64,000 nucleotides of DNA, taken from positions 1,045,325 through 1,109,324 of the forward strand of contig NZ_KZ454943.1 in assembly GCF_002797395.1 (NCBI RefSeq), read 5' to 3'. The first letter of the stretch is position 1. Every line of letters starts with the position of its first letter. Made by a program: the position numbers and the translations under genes. The notes under the pieces are model-generated. The model saw only the letters and a program-made list of their open reading frames with translations, was not told the DNA's origin and made no database searches. This DNA is from Bacillus solitudinis. Its GTDB lineage: Bacteria; Bacillota; Bacilli; Bacillales; Bacillaceae_D. Shown here piece by piece: positions 46,989-56,912 of the stretch.

Positions 46989-47021
46989 AGATTCTTCAAA
47001 AAGGGTAAAACTCTCTAAAGC

Positions 47022-47072
47022 AAAAAGGGTTATCCAAAAGATTATATTGATCTTAGGATAACCCTTTATTTT
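47022..47072. terminator. terminator between the aminopeptidase gene and murC
   Basis: AAAGGGTTATCC / GGATAACCCTTT, 12 bp perfect, with A- and T-runs, for both converging genes. Confidence 0.85.
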
Positions 47073-47074
47073 CA

Positions 47075-48373
47075 CTAAACTAAAGTTTCTTCATAAGCCT
47101 TTTGAAACTTTTGTATATCTCCAGCTCCCATAAAAAGAAGTGTGCTGTCTACATGTGATTTTAACGTATCAACGTCAGCTTCCGGCAATACTTTAGCTCC
47201 TGGAATTAACGCTTGCAAATCTTCAATTGTTAAATTTCCAACTTGCTCCCTAGCCGAACCGAAAATATCACAAAGATACACATAATCAGCTTGCATTAAA
47301 GACTCCGCAAATTCATGTAAGAATGTCTTTGTTCTTGTGAATGTATGTGGTTGGAAAATCGCCACCACTTCTTGGTCAGGATATTTTTGTTTCGTTGCCT
47401 CTATCGTTGCAGCAATTTCTGTAGGATGATGCGCATAGTCATCAATGAGAATTTGTCTTTCAACTTTTTTCTCACTAAATCTACGTTTAACTCCCTGAAA
47501 AGTTTGCAAATGTCGAGCAACATCTTCAGCAGATACATTTTCATAATGACAGATTGCAATCACAGCAAGAGCATTTAGCACATTATGATTTCCAAAACCT
47601 ATTGTTGTAAATGTCCCGTACATATGATTTCTGACAAACACATCAAATGTCGTTCCATCGCTTGTAACTCGTACGTTCCTCGCTTGAAAGTCATTATCTT
47701 CTCCCAATCCGTAATAAACCACCGGAACATTTGCATGAATTTCTTGAAGGTGGATATCATCTCCACATGCTACAATCGCCTTTTTCACTTGCATCGCCAT
47801 CTCTTGAAATGCAGTAAATACATCTTTTACATCTGTAAAATAATCAGGATGATCAAAGTCAATATTTGTCATAATGCAATAATCAGGATGATAATTTAAA
47901 AAATGGCGACGGTATTCGCAGGCTTCAAACACAAAGTATTTTGAGTCCTCTTCGCCTTTACCAGTTCCATCCCCAATTAAAAAGGACGTTGGGTACGTGG
48001 ATCCTAACACATGAGAAAGCAAACCCGTTGTTGATGTCTTACCATGAGATCCTGTTACTGCAATACTTGTGAAGTTTTGAATAAATTCACCCAAAAAAGT
48101 TGGATATTTTTTAATATTAACGTTCAAACTATGAGCTTCTTGAACTTCTTCATGATCGTCACCGTAAGCAGCTGAGACGATAATATTCTGTTCTGGTTTT
48201 ATATTAGATTTGTCAAAAGGGAATAACGGTATTCCTTTTTTTTCCAGTGGTATTTGCGTAAAGAAATTCTTCTCTACATCGGATCCTTGTACCTCATATT
48301 TCATATCGTGTAAAATCTGTGCTAATGCACTCATCCCCGAACCTTTTATGCCAATAAAATGAAAAATTGCCAT
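47075..48373 (-). CDS. murC: UDP-N-acetylmuramate--L-alanine ligase
   Basis: Adds the first amino acid to UDP-MurNAc in peptidoglycan synthesis. 432 residues from the ATG at 48373 (GGAGGT site), giving the standard [18 protein letters not shown] start; the open frame to 48457 is not used. N-terminal UDP-binding fold with GIKGSGMS, Mur ligase P-loop [11 protein letters not shown] (about 108-118), and [10 protein letters not shown] near 318. Followed by a terminator. Confidence 0.97.
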   Translation of the reverse strand: MAIFHFIGIKGSGMSALAQILHDMKYEVQGSDVEKNFFTQIPLEKKGIPLFPFDKSNIKPEQNIIVSAAYGDDHEEVQEAHSLNVNIKKYPTFLGEFIQNFTSIAVTGSHGKTSTTGLLSHVLGSTYPTSFLIGDGTGKGEEDSKYFVFEACEYRRHFLNYHPDYCIMTNIDFDHPDYFTDVKDVFTAFQEMAMQVKKAIVACGDDIHLQEIHANVPVVYYGLGEDNDFQARNVRVTSDGTTFDVFVRNHMYGTFTTIGFGNHNVLNALAVIAICHYENVSAEDVARHLQTFQGVKRRFSEKKVERQILIDDYAHHPTEIAATIEATKQKYPDQEVVAIFQPHTFTRTKTFLHEFAESLMQADYVYLCDIFGSAREQVGNLTIEDLQALIPGAKVLPEADVDTLKSHVDSTLLFMGAGDIQKFQKAYEETLV

Positions 48374-48480
48374 AGTTGGACCTCCAAAATTCTCACCGAG
48401 CCCAAAATGTATGTAAGGCATCGATTCATTATATTCGTATTGTACATATCCACTCATCTAATAGTATATGTATTTTCAAG

Positions 48481-48511
48481 AAAGAAAGACCTACTATTTC
48501 GATCAGGTCTT
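48481..48511 (-). terminator. terminator after the phosphoribosyltransferase gene
   Basis: AAGACCT / AGGTCTT stem, 12-nt loop, then TCTTTCTT on the minus strand. Confidence 0.65.
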
Positions 48512-48517
48512 ATTCAG

Positions 48518-49615
48518 TTAATCAACAAGTGAAAGCCGAGGGTTATCGTTAAACCGTCTTCCTGCTTTCGCTTCATGCTCGCCATTTAAACGAACATTAT
48601 CGCCTGTAAAGCCTATATGAATTTTTAAAAGACTTCCCCCAACCCCATAAATGTCAACTGGAACTCCTTCTTCTTCATATTTCTGTATCCTCTCCGCATT
48701 AAACCCACCTGTGGCAATAATTTTCACATGTGGGAAACCTTCTTTATCAAGGGCCTCTCGCAAAGCAAAGAGCAGTACTGGATTCGCACCACGAGGGTCA
48801 AATGCTCCCATAACTTCGGGGTTTCTACAAAAGAATTGATCAACCATCGTCCGTGAGGTATCAACACGTACCCCTTTCAAGTCATTACCAAAAGCTCGAG
48901 CAACTTTTAAAGCATCTGTAACTACATCGTTATTATAATCCACGAGAGCCATCAATTCATCCTCGGGATACGTTTCCTTATAAGCTTTTGTTGCTTCAAC
49001 TACGTCACCTTCAAATAATTGGATGAGGGCGTGCGGCATAGTCCCCATCCCCTTCTTCCCCCACCACTCATTCATTGCATGCGTTGCTTGAGCGGTAGAA
49101 CCCCCGATATGAGCAGCATATCCATCACCTGATTGCTGCGTAAAATGGTCATCTCGATCTCCCATGAAAATAATCGGTTTTTGAACACCCGAAACCCGTG
49201 CTGCCTTAACAACGTTATAAACATTCGTTGCGACTGACGTTCTTCTTGCAAAAATCCCATCGATAATACCTTCCAAATATCCAAAGTTTTGATACGGACC
49301 AGTTATCGTTAATACTGTTTCAAACGGTTTAATTTTATCACCATCTGCCAAGGATCGAATTTCTAGCTCTTCCGGCTTTTTGGCAAACGTTCGAATAAGA
49401 GCAATGACTTCATCCGTCCCACAAACAATTGCATTTTCTTTTTGAAAAAATTGAGTGGTTACATAATTATTTGGCTTATACTTTTCTACAATTTCCCTAG
49501 TTTTCAGAAAGTAAACAGCTGAAAACCACCCCTCACGAATTCGTTCATCAAATTTAAATGTATTATTCGTGAGCCTCTTTATTTCCCCTTGCATTTTTAA
49601 TTCAATTTCTTTCAT
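48518..49615 (-). CDS. nicotinate phosphoribosyltransferase-like protein
   Basis: 365 residues of the NAPRTase/QAPRTase superfamily, resembling the shorter archaeal-type nicotinate phosphoribosyltransferases. Expected core segments: RTSVATNVYNVVKAA (about 118-132), HFTQQSGDGYAAHIGGS (about 150-166), MPHALIQLFEGD, VRVDTSRT and IATGGFNAERI (about 302-312). It would convert nicotinate and PRPP to NaMN in NAD salvage. A main pncB of B. subtilis type is a different gene, so this may be a paralogue. AAGGAG is 12 nt upstream, a wide spacing. Confidence 0.78.
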   Translation of the reverse strand: MKEIELKMQGEIKRLTNNTFKFDERIREGWFSAVYFLKTREIVEKYKPNNYVTTQFFQKENAIVCGTDEVIALIRTFAKKPEELEIRSLADGDKIKPFETVLTITGPYQNFGYLEGIIDGIFARRTSVATNVYNVVKAARVSGVQKPIIFMGDRDDHFTQQSGDGYAAHIGGSTAQATHAMNEWWGKKGMGTMPHALIQLFEGDVVEATKAYKETYPEDELMALVDYNNDVVTDALKVARAFGNDLKGVRVDTSRTMVDQFFCRNPEVMGAFDPRGANPVLLFALREALDKEGFPHVKIIATGGFNAERIQKYEEEGVPVDIYGVGGSLLKIHIGFTGDNVRLNGEHEAKAGRRFNDNPRLSLVD

Positions 49616-49712
49616 AGCTCGTCCAAGCTCCTTGTAAATCCCTTAATAAATTAGTTATCTTAAGTAACAGATATTTTCTATCATATAAAACCTCGCAACT
49701 TAATACAAGACT

Positions 49713-52700
49713 TTACTCACTCTCTTTATGATAAAGGGATTCTTCAAGTTCAATCTCATCTACCAAAACATGTCTTGCCTTACTTCCCATCGCCTCTGAA
49801 ACAACGCCTCGTTCTTCCATCATATCGATTAGTCTAGCCGCACGATTATAGCCGACACGAAACCGTCTTTGTAAACTTGAAGCTGAAGCTGAACCTTGTT
49901 CAATGACGTAATGACATGCTTCTTCAAATAATTCATCTTCCTGCTCAGAAAACTCTTGCACCTTTTGCAATTGGTCGATTTCCAGAAGATAGTCCGGCCC
50001 TCTTTGCTTTTTTACATGGGCAATGACATCTTCAATTTCCTCATCTGAGACAAACGTTCCTTGTACACGAATTGGTTTAGGTGTTCCATTTTCATGAAAA
50101 AGCATGTCTCCTTTCCCAAGAAGACGTTCTGCCCCACTCATATCTAAAATTGTTCTTGAATCAGTTTGAGATGAAACCGAAAACGCAATTCTAGTCGGAA
50201 TATTCGCCTTGATTAAGCCTGTAATGACATCGACAGAAGGACGTTGTGTGGCAAGTAATAAATGAATACCACAAGCTCGTGCCTTTTGAGCAATTCGACA
50301 AATGGCATCCTCAACATCCTGAGGAGAAACCATCATTAAGTCGGCTAATTCATCAATTACTACTAACACATAAGGTAATGCTGGTTTATCTGGTGATTCT
50401 GAGTATAAATCATTATAACGTCCTACATCCCGGACCCCTTGTTTTGAAAATAGTTCGTAGCGCCGTTCCATCTCAGCTACGACCCATTTCAGAGCGGCAG
50501 TTGCCTGCTTTGCATCCGTAATAACAGGTGTAATTAAATGTGGTAACTCATTGTATGGAGCTAGTTCAACCATTTTAGGGTCAATAAGTAAAAGCTTGAC
50601 TTCATCTGGATTAGCTTTATAAAGCAAACTGATTAACACAGAATTAATACACACGCTCTTCCCTGATCCTGTGGCCCCCGCAACAAGACCATGAGGCATT
50701 TTCTTCAAATCCGTGACAATTGGATGACCTGATATATCTAATCCAAGCGCAACATTCAACGGAGAATCCGGTTTTAAAAAAACATCTCGTCTTAAGATTT
50801 CTCTTAAAAACACTGGAACTGAGGCACGATTTGGAACTTCAATCCCTATAGTATTTTTACCTGGTATTGGTGCTTCAATTCGGATATCCTTCGCTGCAAG
50901 GGATAGCTTAATATCATCCGTTAGATTGGTGATTTTATTAACTTTCACTCCTCTAGCTGGCTGTATTTCAAACCGAGTCACCGAGGGACCTTTTGTAACA
51001 TGCACAACTGTTGCATCAACATTAAAACTTTGTAATGTTTCCTCCAAGAGTACGGACTGTTCATTAAGCCATTCCGTGTCATCATCAGTTTGGACATTTG
51101 GATAGTTTAATAGTTGAATACTTGGATACACATAGGAAGAAGATGTTTTTTCAGACATTGGCCTTTTATCAACTATCGGTTGCTCTTTGGCTAGCGATTT
51201 CTGTTTGTCCTTCGGTAGCATTAGAACATTAAATGGAACCCGCTTCTGCAATTCAGATTGAGTCCCTTGTTTGGGGCCATCCTTAATTTGATTTCCTTGT
51301 TTTGGGCGTTCCACTATCTTTTCAGCTTTTTCCGAAACTTCTCTTTCCACTTCTAATTCCTCGTTCGGTAATTCTTCTAAATCTAACGTCTCCTGGTCAG
51401 TGAGTTGCTCAATTTGTTGTTCCTCATCACTCTCTTCTTTTAAAGAGTCTACATATACTTCGGGCGCTACTGTCTCTTCACTCTCTTCTTTTATAGGCTC
51501 TACATATACCTCGGGCGCTACTGTCTCTTTACTCTCTTCTTTTATAGGCTCTACATATACTTCGGGCGCTACTGTCTCTTTACTCTCTTCTTTTATAGGC
51601 TCTCCATATACTTCGGGCGCTACTGTCTCTTTACTCTCTTCTTTTATAGACTCTACATATACTTCGGGCGCTACTGTCTCTTTACTCTCTTCTTTTATAG
51701 ACTCTACATATACTTCGGGCGCTACTGTCTCTTTACTCTCTTCTTTTATAGACTCTACATATACTTCGGGCGCTACTGTCTCTTTACTCTCTTCTTTTAT
51801 AGACTCTACATATACTTCGGGCGCTACTGTCTCTTTACTCTCTTCTTTTATAGACTCTACATATACTTCGGGCGCTACTGTCTCTTTACTCTCTTCTTTT
51901 ATAGACTCTACATATACTTCGGGCGCTACTGTCTCTTTACTCTCTTCTTTTATAGACTCTACATATACTTCGGGCGCTACTGTCTCTTTACTCTCTTCTT
52001 TTATAGACTCTACATATACTTCGGGCGCTACTGTCTCTTTACTCTCTTCTTTTATAGACTCTACATATACTTCGGGCGCTACTGTCTCTTTACTCTCTTC
52101 TTTTATAGACTCTACATATACTTCGGGCGCTACTGTCTCTTTACTCTCTTCTTTTATAGACTCTACATATACTTCGGGCGCTACTGTCTCTTTACTCTCT
52201 TCTTTTATAGACTCTACATATACTTCGGGCGCTACTGTCTCTTTACTCTCTTCTTTTATAGACTCTACATATACTTCGGGCGCTACTGTCTCTTTACTCT
52301 CTTCTTTTATAGACTCTACATATACTTCGGGCGCTACTGTCTCTTTACTCTCTTCTTTTATAGACTCTACATATACTTCGGGCGCTACTGTCTCTTTACT
52401 CTCTTCTTTTATAGGCTCTACATATACTTCGGGCGCTACTGTCTCTTTACTCTCTTCTTTTATAGGCTCTCCATATACTTCGGGCGCTACTGTCTCTTTA
52501 CTCTCTTCAACAATTGTCGGTGATTGCTGGAGTTTGGCTTCTAACTTTTCCTTTGGTTCTGTTTCAATTATTGGAGAAGTTACCGCTTCTTTTCTTTCCT
52601 CCTTTATGTCTTCAATATGAAAAGGAGAAAAAGACTTTGTTTGTTCCTGTTGATTATTTTTTTGTTCCTGAGATCCATATCCATGGATTGCAGATGGTAT

Positions 52701-53042
52701 AACTGTCGGTTTAAATTGACTATTTGAGAAAGGTTTCTTCTTTTTTTCAGATTCCTTTTCCTCACTACTTTCCTTTTGAATCTGACTACTAATCGAAGGA
52801 GTTACTGCTTGATGCCTATCTCGATTATCTTCTATAAGTGGAAAGCGAAATTTTCCAGGTTTGGCGTACTGATAAGTCATACGTGCTTGACTACTATATT
52901 CTTCATTTCGTTCTAAATATCCGTAGCTACGCTTTTCTTTAGTTTTTCCTTTATCTAGTTTCTCTAACGTTTCTGATTTTTCTTGTTCCTGACTCGAAAA
53001 TAACTGTTGCATTTTCTTTACCCAATTTTGTAACGAACTCAC
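49713..53042 (-). CDS. sftA: DNA translocase SftA with an expanded repeat linker
   Basis: Soluble FtsK/SpoIIIE-family motor that clears chromosomes from the closing septum. 1109 residues; B. subtilis SftA is about 950. No membrane helices at the N-terminus. Residues about 180-536 carry 21 copies of a 17-residue acidic repeat (EESKETVAPEVYVESIK). The motor follows: Walker A AGATGSGKS near 783, Walker B VLVVIDELADL near 892, and the winged-helix gamma domain near 1030-1095 (QRRFRVGYNRAARL). Start is GTG, with GAGG close by. Confidence 0.95.
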   Translation of the reverse strand: MSSLQNWVKKMQQLFSSQEQEKSETLEKLDKGKTKEKRSYGYLERNEEYSSQARMTYQYAKPGKFRFPLIEDNRDRHQAVTPSISSQIQKESSEEKESEKKKKPFSNSQFKPTVIPSAIHGYGSQEQKNNQQEQTKSFSPFHIEDIKEERKEAVTSPIIETEPKEKLEAKLQQSPTIVEESKETVAPEVYGEPIKEESKETVAPEVYVEPIKEESKETVAPEVYVESIKEESKETVAPEVYVESIKEESKETVAPEVYVESIKEESKETVAPEVYVESIKEESKETVAPEVYVESIKEESKETVAPEVYVESIKEESKETVAPEVYVESIKEESKETVAPEVYVESIKEESKETVAPEVYVESIKEESKETVAPEVYVESIKEESKETVAPEVYVESIKEESKETVAPEVYVESIKEESKETVAPEVYVESIKEESKETVAPEVYVESIKEESKETVAPEVYVESIKEESKETVAPEVYGEPIKEESKETVAPEVYVEPIKEESKETVAPEVYVEPIKEESEETVAPEVYVDSLKEESDEEQQIEQLTDQETLDLEELPNEELEVEREVSEKAEKIVERPKQGNQIKDGPKQGTQSELQKRVPFNVLMLPKDKQKSLAKEQPIVDKRPMSEKTSSSYVYPSIQLLNYPNVQTDDDTEWLNEQSVLLEETLQSFNVDATVVHVTKGPSVTRFEIQPARGVKVNKITNLTDDIKLSLAAKDIRIEAPIPGKNTIGIEVPNRASVPVFLREILRRDVFLKPDSPLNVALGLDISGHPIVTDLKKMPHGLVAGATGSGKSVCINSVLISLLYKANPDEVKLLLIDPKMVELAPYNELPHLITPVITDAKQATAALKWVVAEMERRYELFSKQGVRDVGRYNDLYSESPDKPALPYVLVVIDELADLMMVSPQDVEDAICRIAQKARACGIHLLLATQRPSVDVITGLIKANIPTRIAFSVSSQTDSRTILDMSGAERLLGKGDMLFHENGTPKPIRVQGTFVSDEEIEDVIAHVKKQRGPDYLLEIDQLQKVQEFSEQEDELFEEACHYVIEQGSASASSLQRRFRVGYNRAARLIDMMEERGVVSEAMGSKARHVLVDEIELEESLYHKESE
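51436..52506. repeat. 21 copies of a 51-bp repeat within sftA
   Basis: The phrase cgggcgctac recurs every 51 bp from 51461 to 52481. Fifteen central copies are identical in the part that encodes VES. Edge copies encode GEP and VEP at both ends, in the same order, which suggests block duplication. The period is 17 codons, so the frame is kept. Confidence 0.95.
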
Positions 53043-53080
53043 GGTTCCTCACTCACTTTCTATCCTTTCGTACATCATGT

Positions 53081-53128
53081 TTGAGTAGAAAGAACCACTA
53101 GGTTTTTCTAGTGGTTCTTTCTACTCAA
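53081..53128. terminator. 21-bp perfect inverted repeat between ytpR and sftA
   Basis: Arms 53081-53101 and 53108-53128 are perfectly complementary; the loop is GTTTTT. The pyrimidine-rich TTCTTTCT within the distal arm may serve as the U-tract for a shorter stem. Probable terminator of ytpR. Confidence 0.75.
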
Positions 53129-53130
53129 CC

Positions 53131-53739
53131 TTAGTTTTGAACGAAAGGTGCACCGATTTGATATCCACTGTCCAGAATCAGAATTCCTTTTTCAGTTGGA
53201 GCATCTGGTAAGTTAAGCTCTTTAGCTGAACAAATCATTCCTGCCGATTCAACCCCTCGTAATGCTGCTTGCTTAATGATTAACCCACTTGGCATAACTG
53301 CTCCTACAAGAGCAACCACTACTTTCTGGCCTTCATCCACATTTGGAGCCCCGCAAACAATTTGAAGTATATTTTCTCCAACATTAACTTTACAAACACT
53401 TAGTTTATCAGCATTTGGGTGTTTCTCTTTCTTTTCCACAAACCCTACAACAAATGAGGGTTTACTCTCTACAGAAACTTGATCCATCATACCATTTTCA
53501 TTAAATGCACGTTTAATTAAGTCTTTCAAATTATCTGTTACTTCTAAAGCACCGGCGCCTTCTAAACTTCCATATGTCGAAGCGTTAAAAATATTATAGC
53601 CGATAGTTTCATTTGAGTCTCTATTATAAATACGGATAACATTCCCTTTTTCCTCAAAAGCACGATGTTTTAAGTCCGTATCACCAATCACTAAAATTAA
53701 TGTATCTCCAACCCCAGCACGATTATAAAAAATATTCAT
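53131..53739 (-). CDS. ytpR: YtpR, tRNA-binding-domain protein
   Basis: 202 residues. The C-terminal 110 residues form an EMAP/Arc1-type tRNA-binding OB-fold ([20 protein letters not shown] near 94-113, [13 protein letters not shown] near 128-140, KELNLPDA). This is the domain found at the N-terminus of PheT, here stand-alone with an N-terminal domain of unknown role (about 1-85). AAGGAG precedes the ATG. The cluster ytpP-ytpQ-ytpR-sftA is as in B. subtilis. Confidence 0.93.
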   Translation of the reverse strand: MNIFYNRAGVGDTLILVIGDTDLKHRAFEEKGNVIRIYNRDSNETIGYNIFNASTYGSLEGAGALEVTDNLKDLIKRAFNENGMMDQVSVESKPSFVVGFVEKKEKHPNADKLSVCKVNVGENILQIVCGAPNVDEGQKVVVALVGAVMPSGLIIKQAALRGVESAGMICSAKELNLPDAPTEKGILILDSGYQIGAPFVQN

Positions 53740-53768
53740 CTGTTCTATCTCCTTATCGTTAATCCATG

Positions 53769-54566
53769 TTAGGATTTAGGTTTTTTTTGTGCAAGAATAA
53801 AGGTTGGCTCTAGCTCCCCATTCTCATAAAGAAACGGAAGTGCTGTAACTGGAACGCGTCCTTGTCCAAAAAACTGCAGAGCAATTTGTGCTAAAACATC
53901 ATAACCAGTGTCGTTAATAATATCAGCAAAGATTAACACGTCTTGATGAGGAATCGCAACAGCCAATTGTCCTTCCACCTTTTGAGCCATTCCCTCAAGT
54001 AAAGAGTGATCAAGGACTCTACTGGCATCGTACCCATCTTTCGCTCTCAAAAAATAAAACGTATTACCTGCTACTATATCCTCTTTAATAGGTTGAGGAA
54101 GAGACCTTACATTAAACAATGCCGTTTCTTTTAGTCTTTCCGCTGTCAATCCGTTTTTCTTCATCGTGTCTTCATCTATCAGTGTATAGGATTCTCCCAG
54201 ATCTAAGGCGTAGTATACCCGGGTTTCTGCTGTATGTTCATCAAATATTAGTTTTCGTCCGTCGTTTGTCTCTTCAGGAAAAGATGTTGCACGAATAACC
54301 GGAAATATCTTTTTTTCATTTCCAATCAGCTCGGCTTCACTACTCATCGCCTCTAAACCTATTTCAACATAACGAATCACTTCATCAATTGAATCAAACT
54401 CGTTCCGTTCCCATTTTGCAAGTAATGGTTTTAAGGCAACCGTAACACCTTTTTTTATCTCTATATTTTCAATTCTTAGTGTAGCTTCCTTATGATCGTA
54501 AGAAAGACCCCACCCTTCTCGAGTCAGTTTACTTTCTATTTCTTTTCTGAATTCACGTAATTCCAT
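53769..54566 (-). CDS. ytpQ: YtpQ, DUF1444 protein
   Basis: 265 residues, soluble, function unknown. The start at ATG 54566 follows GGAGAGG; the frame is open to 54602. Family features include the N-terminal FRKEIESKL helix, [12 protein letters not shown] (about 98-109) and a C-terminal strand-rich half ending TFILAQKK. It precedes ytpR by 29 nt and is probably co-transcribed. Confidence 0.88.
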   Translation of the reverse strand: MELREFRKEIESKLTREGWGLSYDHKEATLRIENIEIKKGVTVALKPLLAKWERNEFDSIDEVIRYVEIGLEAMSSEAELIGNEKKIFPVIRATSFPEETNDGRKLIFDEHTAETRVYYALDLGESYTLIDEDTMKKNGLTAERLKETALFNVRSLPQPIKEDIVAGNTFYFLRAKDGYDASRVLDHSLLEGMAQKVEGQLAVAIPHQDVLIFADIINDTGYDVLAQIALQFFGQGRVPVTALPFLYENGELEPTFILAQKKPKS

Positions 54567-54648
54567 GAAAATCCTCTCCTTCACACGTATCAAGTTTACC
54601 ATTTTCTACTTAGAGGTCAAATGTTTCACGCTCCGATGCGCGAAAAGA

Positions 54649-54802
54649 GGATGTCACAAGGAGAAAGGCCTGTGACACCCTGATAGTCATGAAAATAGGG
54701 TTTGAAACTTTACATAAAAACTTACCAAAATGGAGTAATGACCAAGCAAGTATGATGCGTAGCTCTCAAAAAAAAGAGAAATCACCTCTCCCATTCGGAA
54801 CA
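54649..54802 (-). terminator. hairpins in the ytpQ-ytpP gap
   Basis: A short GAGA/TCTC stem with an 8-nt U-run (about 54771-54790, minus strand) may end the ytpP transcript. A TGTCACA / TGTGACA hairpin lies at 54652-54677. No gene in 54567-54833. Confidence 0.4.
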
Positions 54803-54833
54803 AAAAGTTTTCATTTCTTAAGATGTCTGACCT

Positions 54834-55160
54834 TTACACACTCTTCGATTCTGCTTTAGTTAAGAAAGCCTCAATTTCTTCCTGAGTTTTGCGATCCTTA
54901 CTTACGAAACGGTCTACTTCTTCTCCATTAGCATAGACAAGAAAACTTGGAATTCCGAAAATATCAAGTTCTCCACAAAGATCAATAAATTCATCTCTAT
55001 TCACATAATAAAATGAGAATATCGGGAAATCCGCTTCAATGCGCGGAAGGACTGGTTCTATCACTTTGCAGTCTGGGCACCAATCCGCTGAAAATAAAAA
55101 TACAACGGTTTCCTTTTCTGATAATTCCCTAAATTGCTCAATACTTTTTAATAACTCCAT
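54834..55160 (-). CDS. ytpP: YtpP, thioredoxin-like protein
   Basis: 108 residues with a thioredoxin fold. The redox motif is WCPDC (C28, C31) in SADWCPDCKVIE, and the cis-Pro loop is FGIPSFLVY near 68-76. The CPDC motif differs from CGPC of classical thioredoxin, so the redox potential probably differs too. GGAGAG precedes the ATG. It lies 18 nt after the EIIC-like gene and is likely in one operon with it. Confidence 0.92.
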   Translation of the reverse strand: MELLKSIEQFRELSEKETVVFLFSADWCPDCKVIEPVLPRIEADFPIFSFYYVNRDEFIDLCGELDIFGIPSFLVYANGEEVDRFVSKDRKTQEEIEAFLTKAESKSV

Positions 55161-55178
55161 ATTCTTCTCTCCTTTAAA

Positions 55179-56189
55179 TTAAGACTGTTCAATTTTCATA
55201 TCTCCTAGACGTATTAAACCAATTTTACGTAACCATTCCGATAATAACAAACTAATGAGGGCAGGTGCAATAAATTGTAAGATGGCTACTGCGATTATAA
55301 CATTTGTAGATAAGCCCATATCAGCAAATGTCATGATCGGTCCAACAAAGCCGCTTGTCCCCATCCCAGCACCTTCTTTAACGTTGGTCATCCCAAAGCC
55401 AATGGTTGACACTGGACCTAGAATAGCCCCTGCTATCGTTGGTGGGATTAAGATAAGAGGATTCCTAGCAATGTTTGGAACTTGTAACATCGATGTTCCA
55501 ATTCCTAAGGAAATAAGACCAGACCAACCATTTTCCCGGTAGCTACTTACTGCAAAGCCAACCATCTGCGCAGCACACCCCACCGTAGCTGCTCCTGCTG
55601 CAATTCCTTCTAACTCTAGCATAATCGCAAGGGCAGCACTAGAAATAGGCGCTGTTAAAGCTAATCCCATTAGCACAGCAATAACAACTCCCATTACAAT
55701 TGGCTGCTGTTCAGTAGCCCACATAATAAGACTTCCTAGTGACCGCATGCCAAGTTGAATTCCCGGTCCCACCGAAGAGGCGATCAGAAAACCTGTAAAT
55801 ATTGTTACAAACGGGGTCACAATAATATCCACTTTTGTCTCCTGTGACACAAGTTTTCCTATTTCAGTTGAAATTAATGCTGCAATAAAACCACCTGCTG
55901 GACCGCCGAGAGCAACCCCTGCTGCCCCGCTGACAACGGCCGAGAAAATGACAAGTCGAGGGGCCTTCAACCCAACAGCCACAGCTACACCAATTGCAGG
56001 TCCCATTAGGTCCATTGCAAGCTGTCCTACTTCTTGAAACACTAACCAACCTAATTGTTCACCAATCGTCCGTATAATTAAACCAATAATGAGGGAAGAA
56101 AATAGCCCTAACGCCATATGACTTAATGCAGTAATAATATACACTCGCCACGAAAGATGAACGCCCTTTCTCTCAAGAAATGTTTTCAA
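55179..56189 (-). CDS. EIIC-like membrane protein (PTS_EIIC_2 type)
   Basis: 336 residues with about nine or ten hydrophobic segments rich in Gly and Ala (for example GPAIGVAVAVGL, GVALGGPAGGFIAALI, TAPISSAALAIML). The pattern matches the PF13303 group of EIIC-like transporters. No EIIA, EIIB or sugar enzyme is nearby, so transport by the phosphotransferase system is unproven. Start is TTG (56187-56189) with GGAGG upstream. Operon with ytpP. Not at this place in B. subtilis. Confidence 0.75.
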   Translation of the reverse strand: MKTFLERKGVHLSWRVYIITALSHMALGLFSSLIIGLIIRTIGEQLGWLVFQEVGQLAMDLMGPAIGVAVAVGLKAPRLVIFSAVVSGAAGVALGGPAGGFIAALISTEIGKLVSQETKVDIIVTPFVTIFTGFLIASSVGPGIQLGMRSLGSLIMWATEQQPIVMGVVIAVLMGLALTAPISSAALAIMLELEGIAAGAATVGCAAQMVGFAVSSYRENGWSGLISLGIGTSMLQVPNIARNPLILIPPTIAGAILGPVSTIGFGMTNVKEGAGMGTSGFVGPIMTFADMGLSTNVIIAVAILQFIAPALISLLLSEWLRKIGLIRLGDMKIEQS

Positions 56190-56267
56190 CTGTAAACCTC
56201 CTAAATCTTATTGCAGGTTAATAAGAATTGACCAAATGTCTTAACTTTTCTAATTTAAACAATCTTC

Positions 56268-56792
56268 TTAATGTCTTACTGTATTGGTGCCATAGCGAAA
56301 TTGTCCATAGAGAATTCTAACAATATGCGCAAACATATCTTTACGAGATATCATTCCATCTGTCAGAACCCCTACGGCCCCTTCCTTTTTTCTACTATCT
56401 TTATTTTTCATATAGCGGGCCATTACATCACCTAGCTCGTTACCTTTGAGAAGATCCTTTTCTATATCGTGAGGAAGAGGTAGCTTTGCTCCACCTGCAA
56501 CCCACACTGTACCCGATTGGTTAGTAAGAGCACCCCAGTTACATAACATCAACCCTGTCGATGTCTCCGTTACCCCGCCTTCAAGCCCTATTCCTAAATA
56601 AGCATCCGTAACGATTTCAAGACTAGCTTTGGCGCGATTAATTGCGCCTTGCATTGTTTCTTCATCAGAAAATGGTTGATTCGATACTTCTGATGGAACA
56701 TCAACACTAATAATTGTATACGGTTCTCTTATGAATACTTCTTGCACGGAATGGACCTTTGCTGGATTTTTTGTACCAACAGCTAGTTTCAC
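56268..56792 (-). CDS. DUF84 / YjjX-type ITP-XTP phosphatase
   Basis: 174 residues. The start MKLAVGTKNPAKVHSVQEVF and the GLEGGV segment (about 69-74) are typical of the YjjX family, which removes non-canonical purine triphosphates. The start codon is GTG (56790-56792) with AGGGTG close upstream. The Asp/Lys-rich middle (EKDLLKGNELGDVM) is also conserved in the family. Substrate by analogy only. Confidence 0.85.
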   Translation of the reverse strand: MKLAVGTKNPAKVHSVQEVFIREPYTIISVDVPSEVSNQPFSDEETMQGAINRAKASLEIVTDAYLGIGLEGGVTETSTGLMLCNWGALTNQSGTVWVAGGAKLPLPHDIEKDLLKGNELGDVMARYMKNKDSRKKEGAVGVLTDGMISRKDMFAHIVRILYGQFRYGTNTVRH

Positions 56793-56877
56793 TTTTTACA
56801 CCCTTTCGTTAAGAAAAGCTACGCAGCAGCTTTTTCATGTGGCAATGTGGGGAACCGATGCTCTTCATCACTTTTTA

Positions 56878-56908
56878 AAAAACGATTCTCCCCCGGTGAA
56901 CCGTTCTA
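56878..56908 (-). terminator. terminator of the M42 peptidase gene
   Basis: AACGGTTC / GAATCGTT stem followed by TTTTTT on the minus strand. Confidence 0.75.
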
Positions 56909-56912
56909 TTTA

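Noticed and set aside
51400-52620. Long plus-strand ORF of 406 residues opposite sftA
   Set aside because: It is the antisense of the 51-bp repeat, whose period keeps all frames open. The sftA motor on the other strand is a certain gene.
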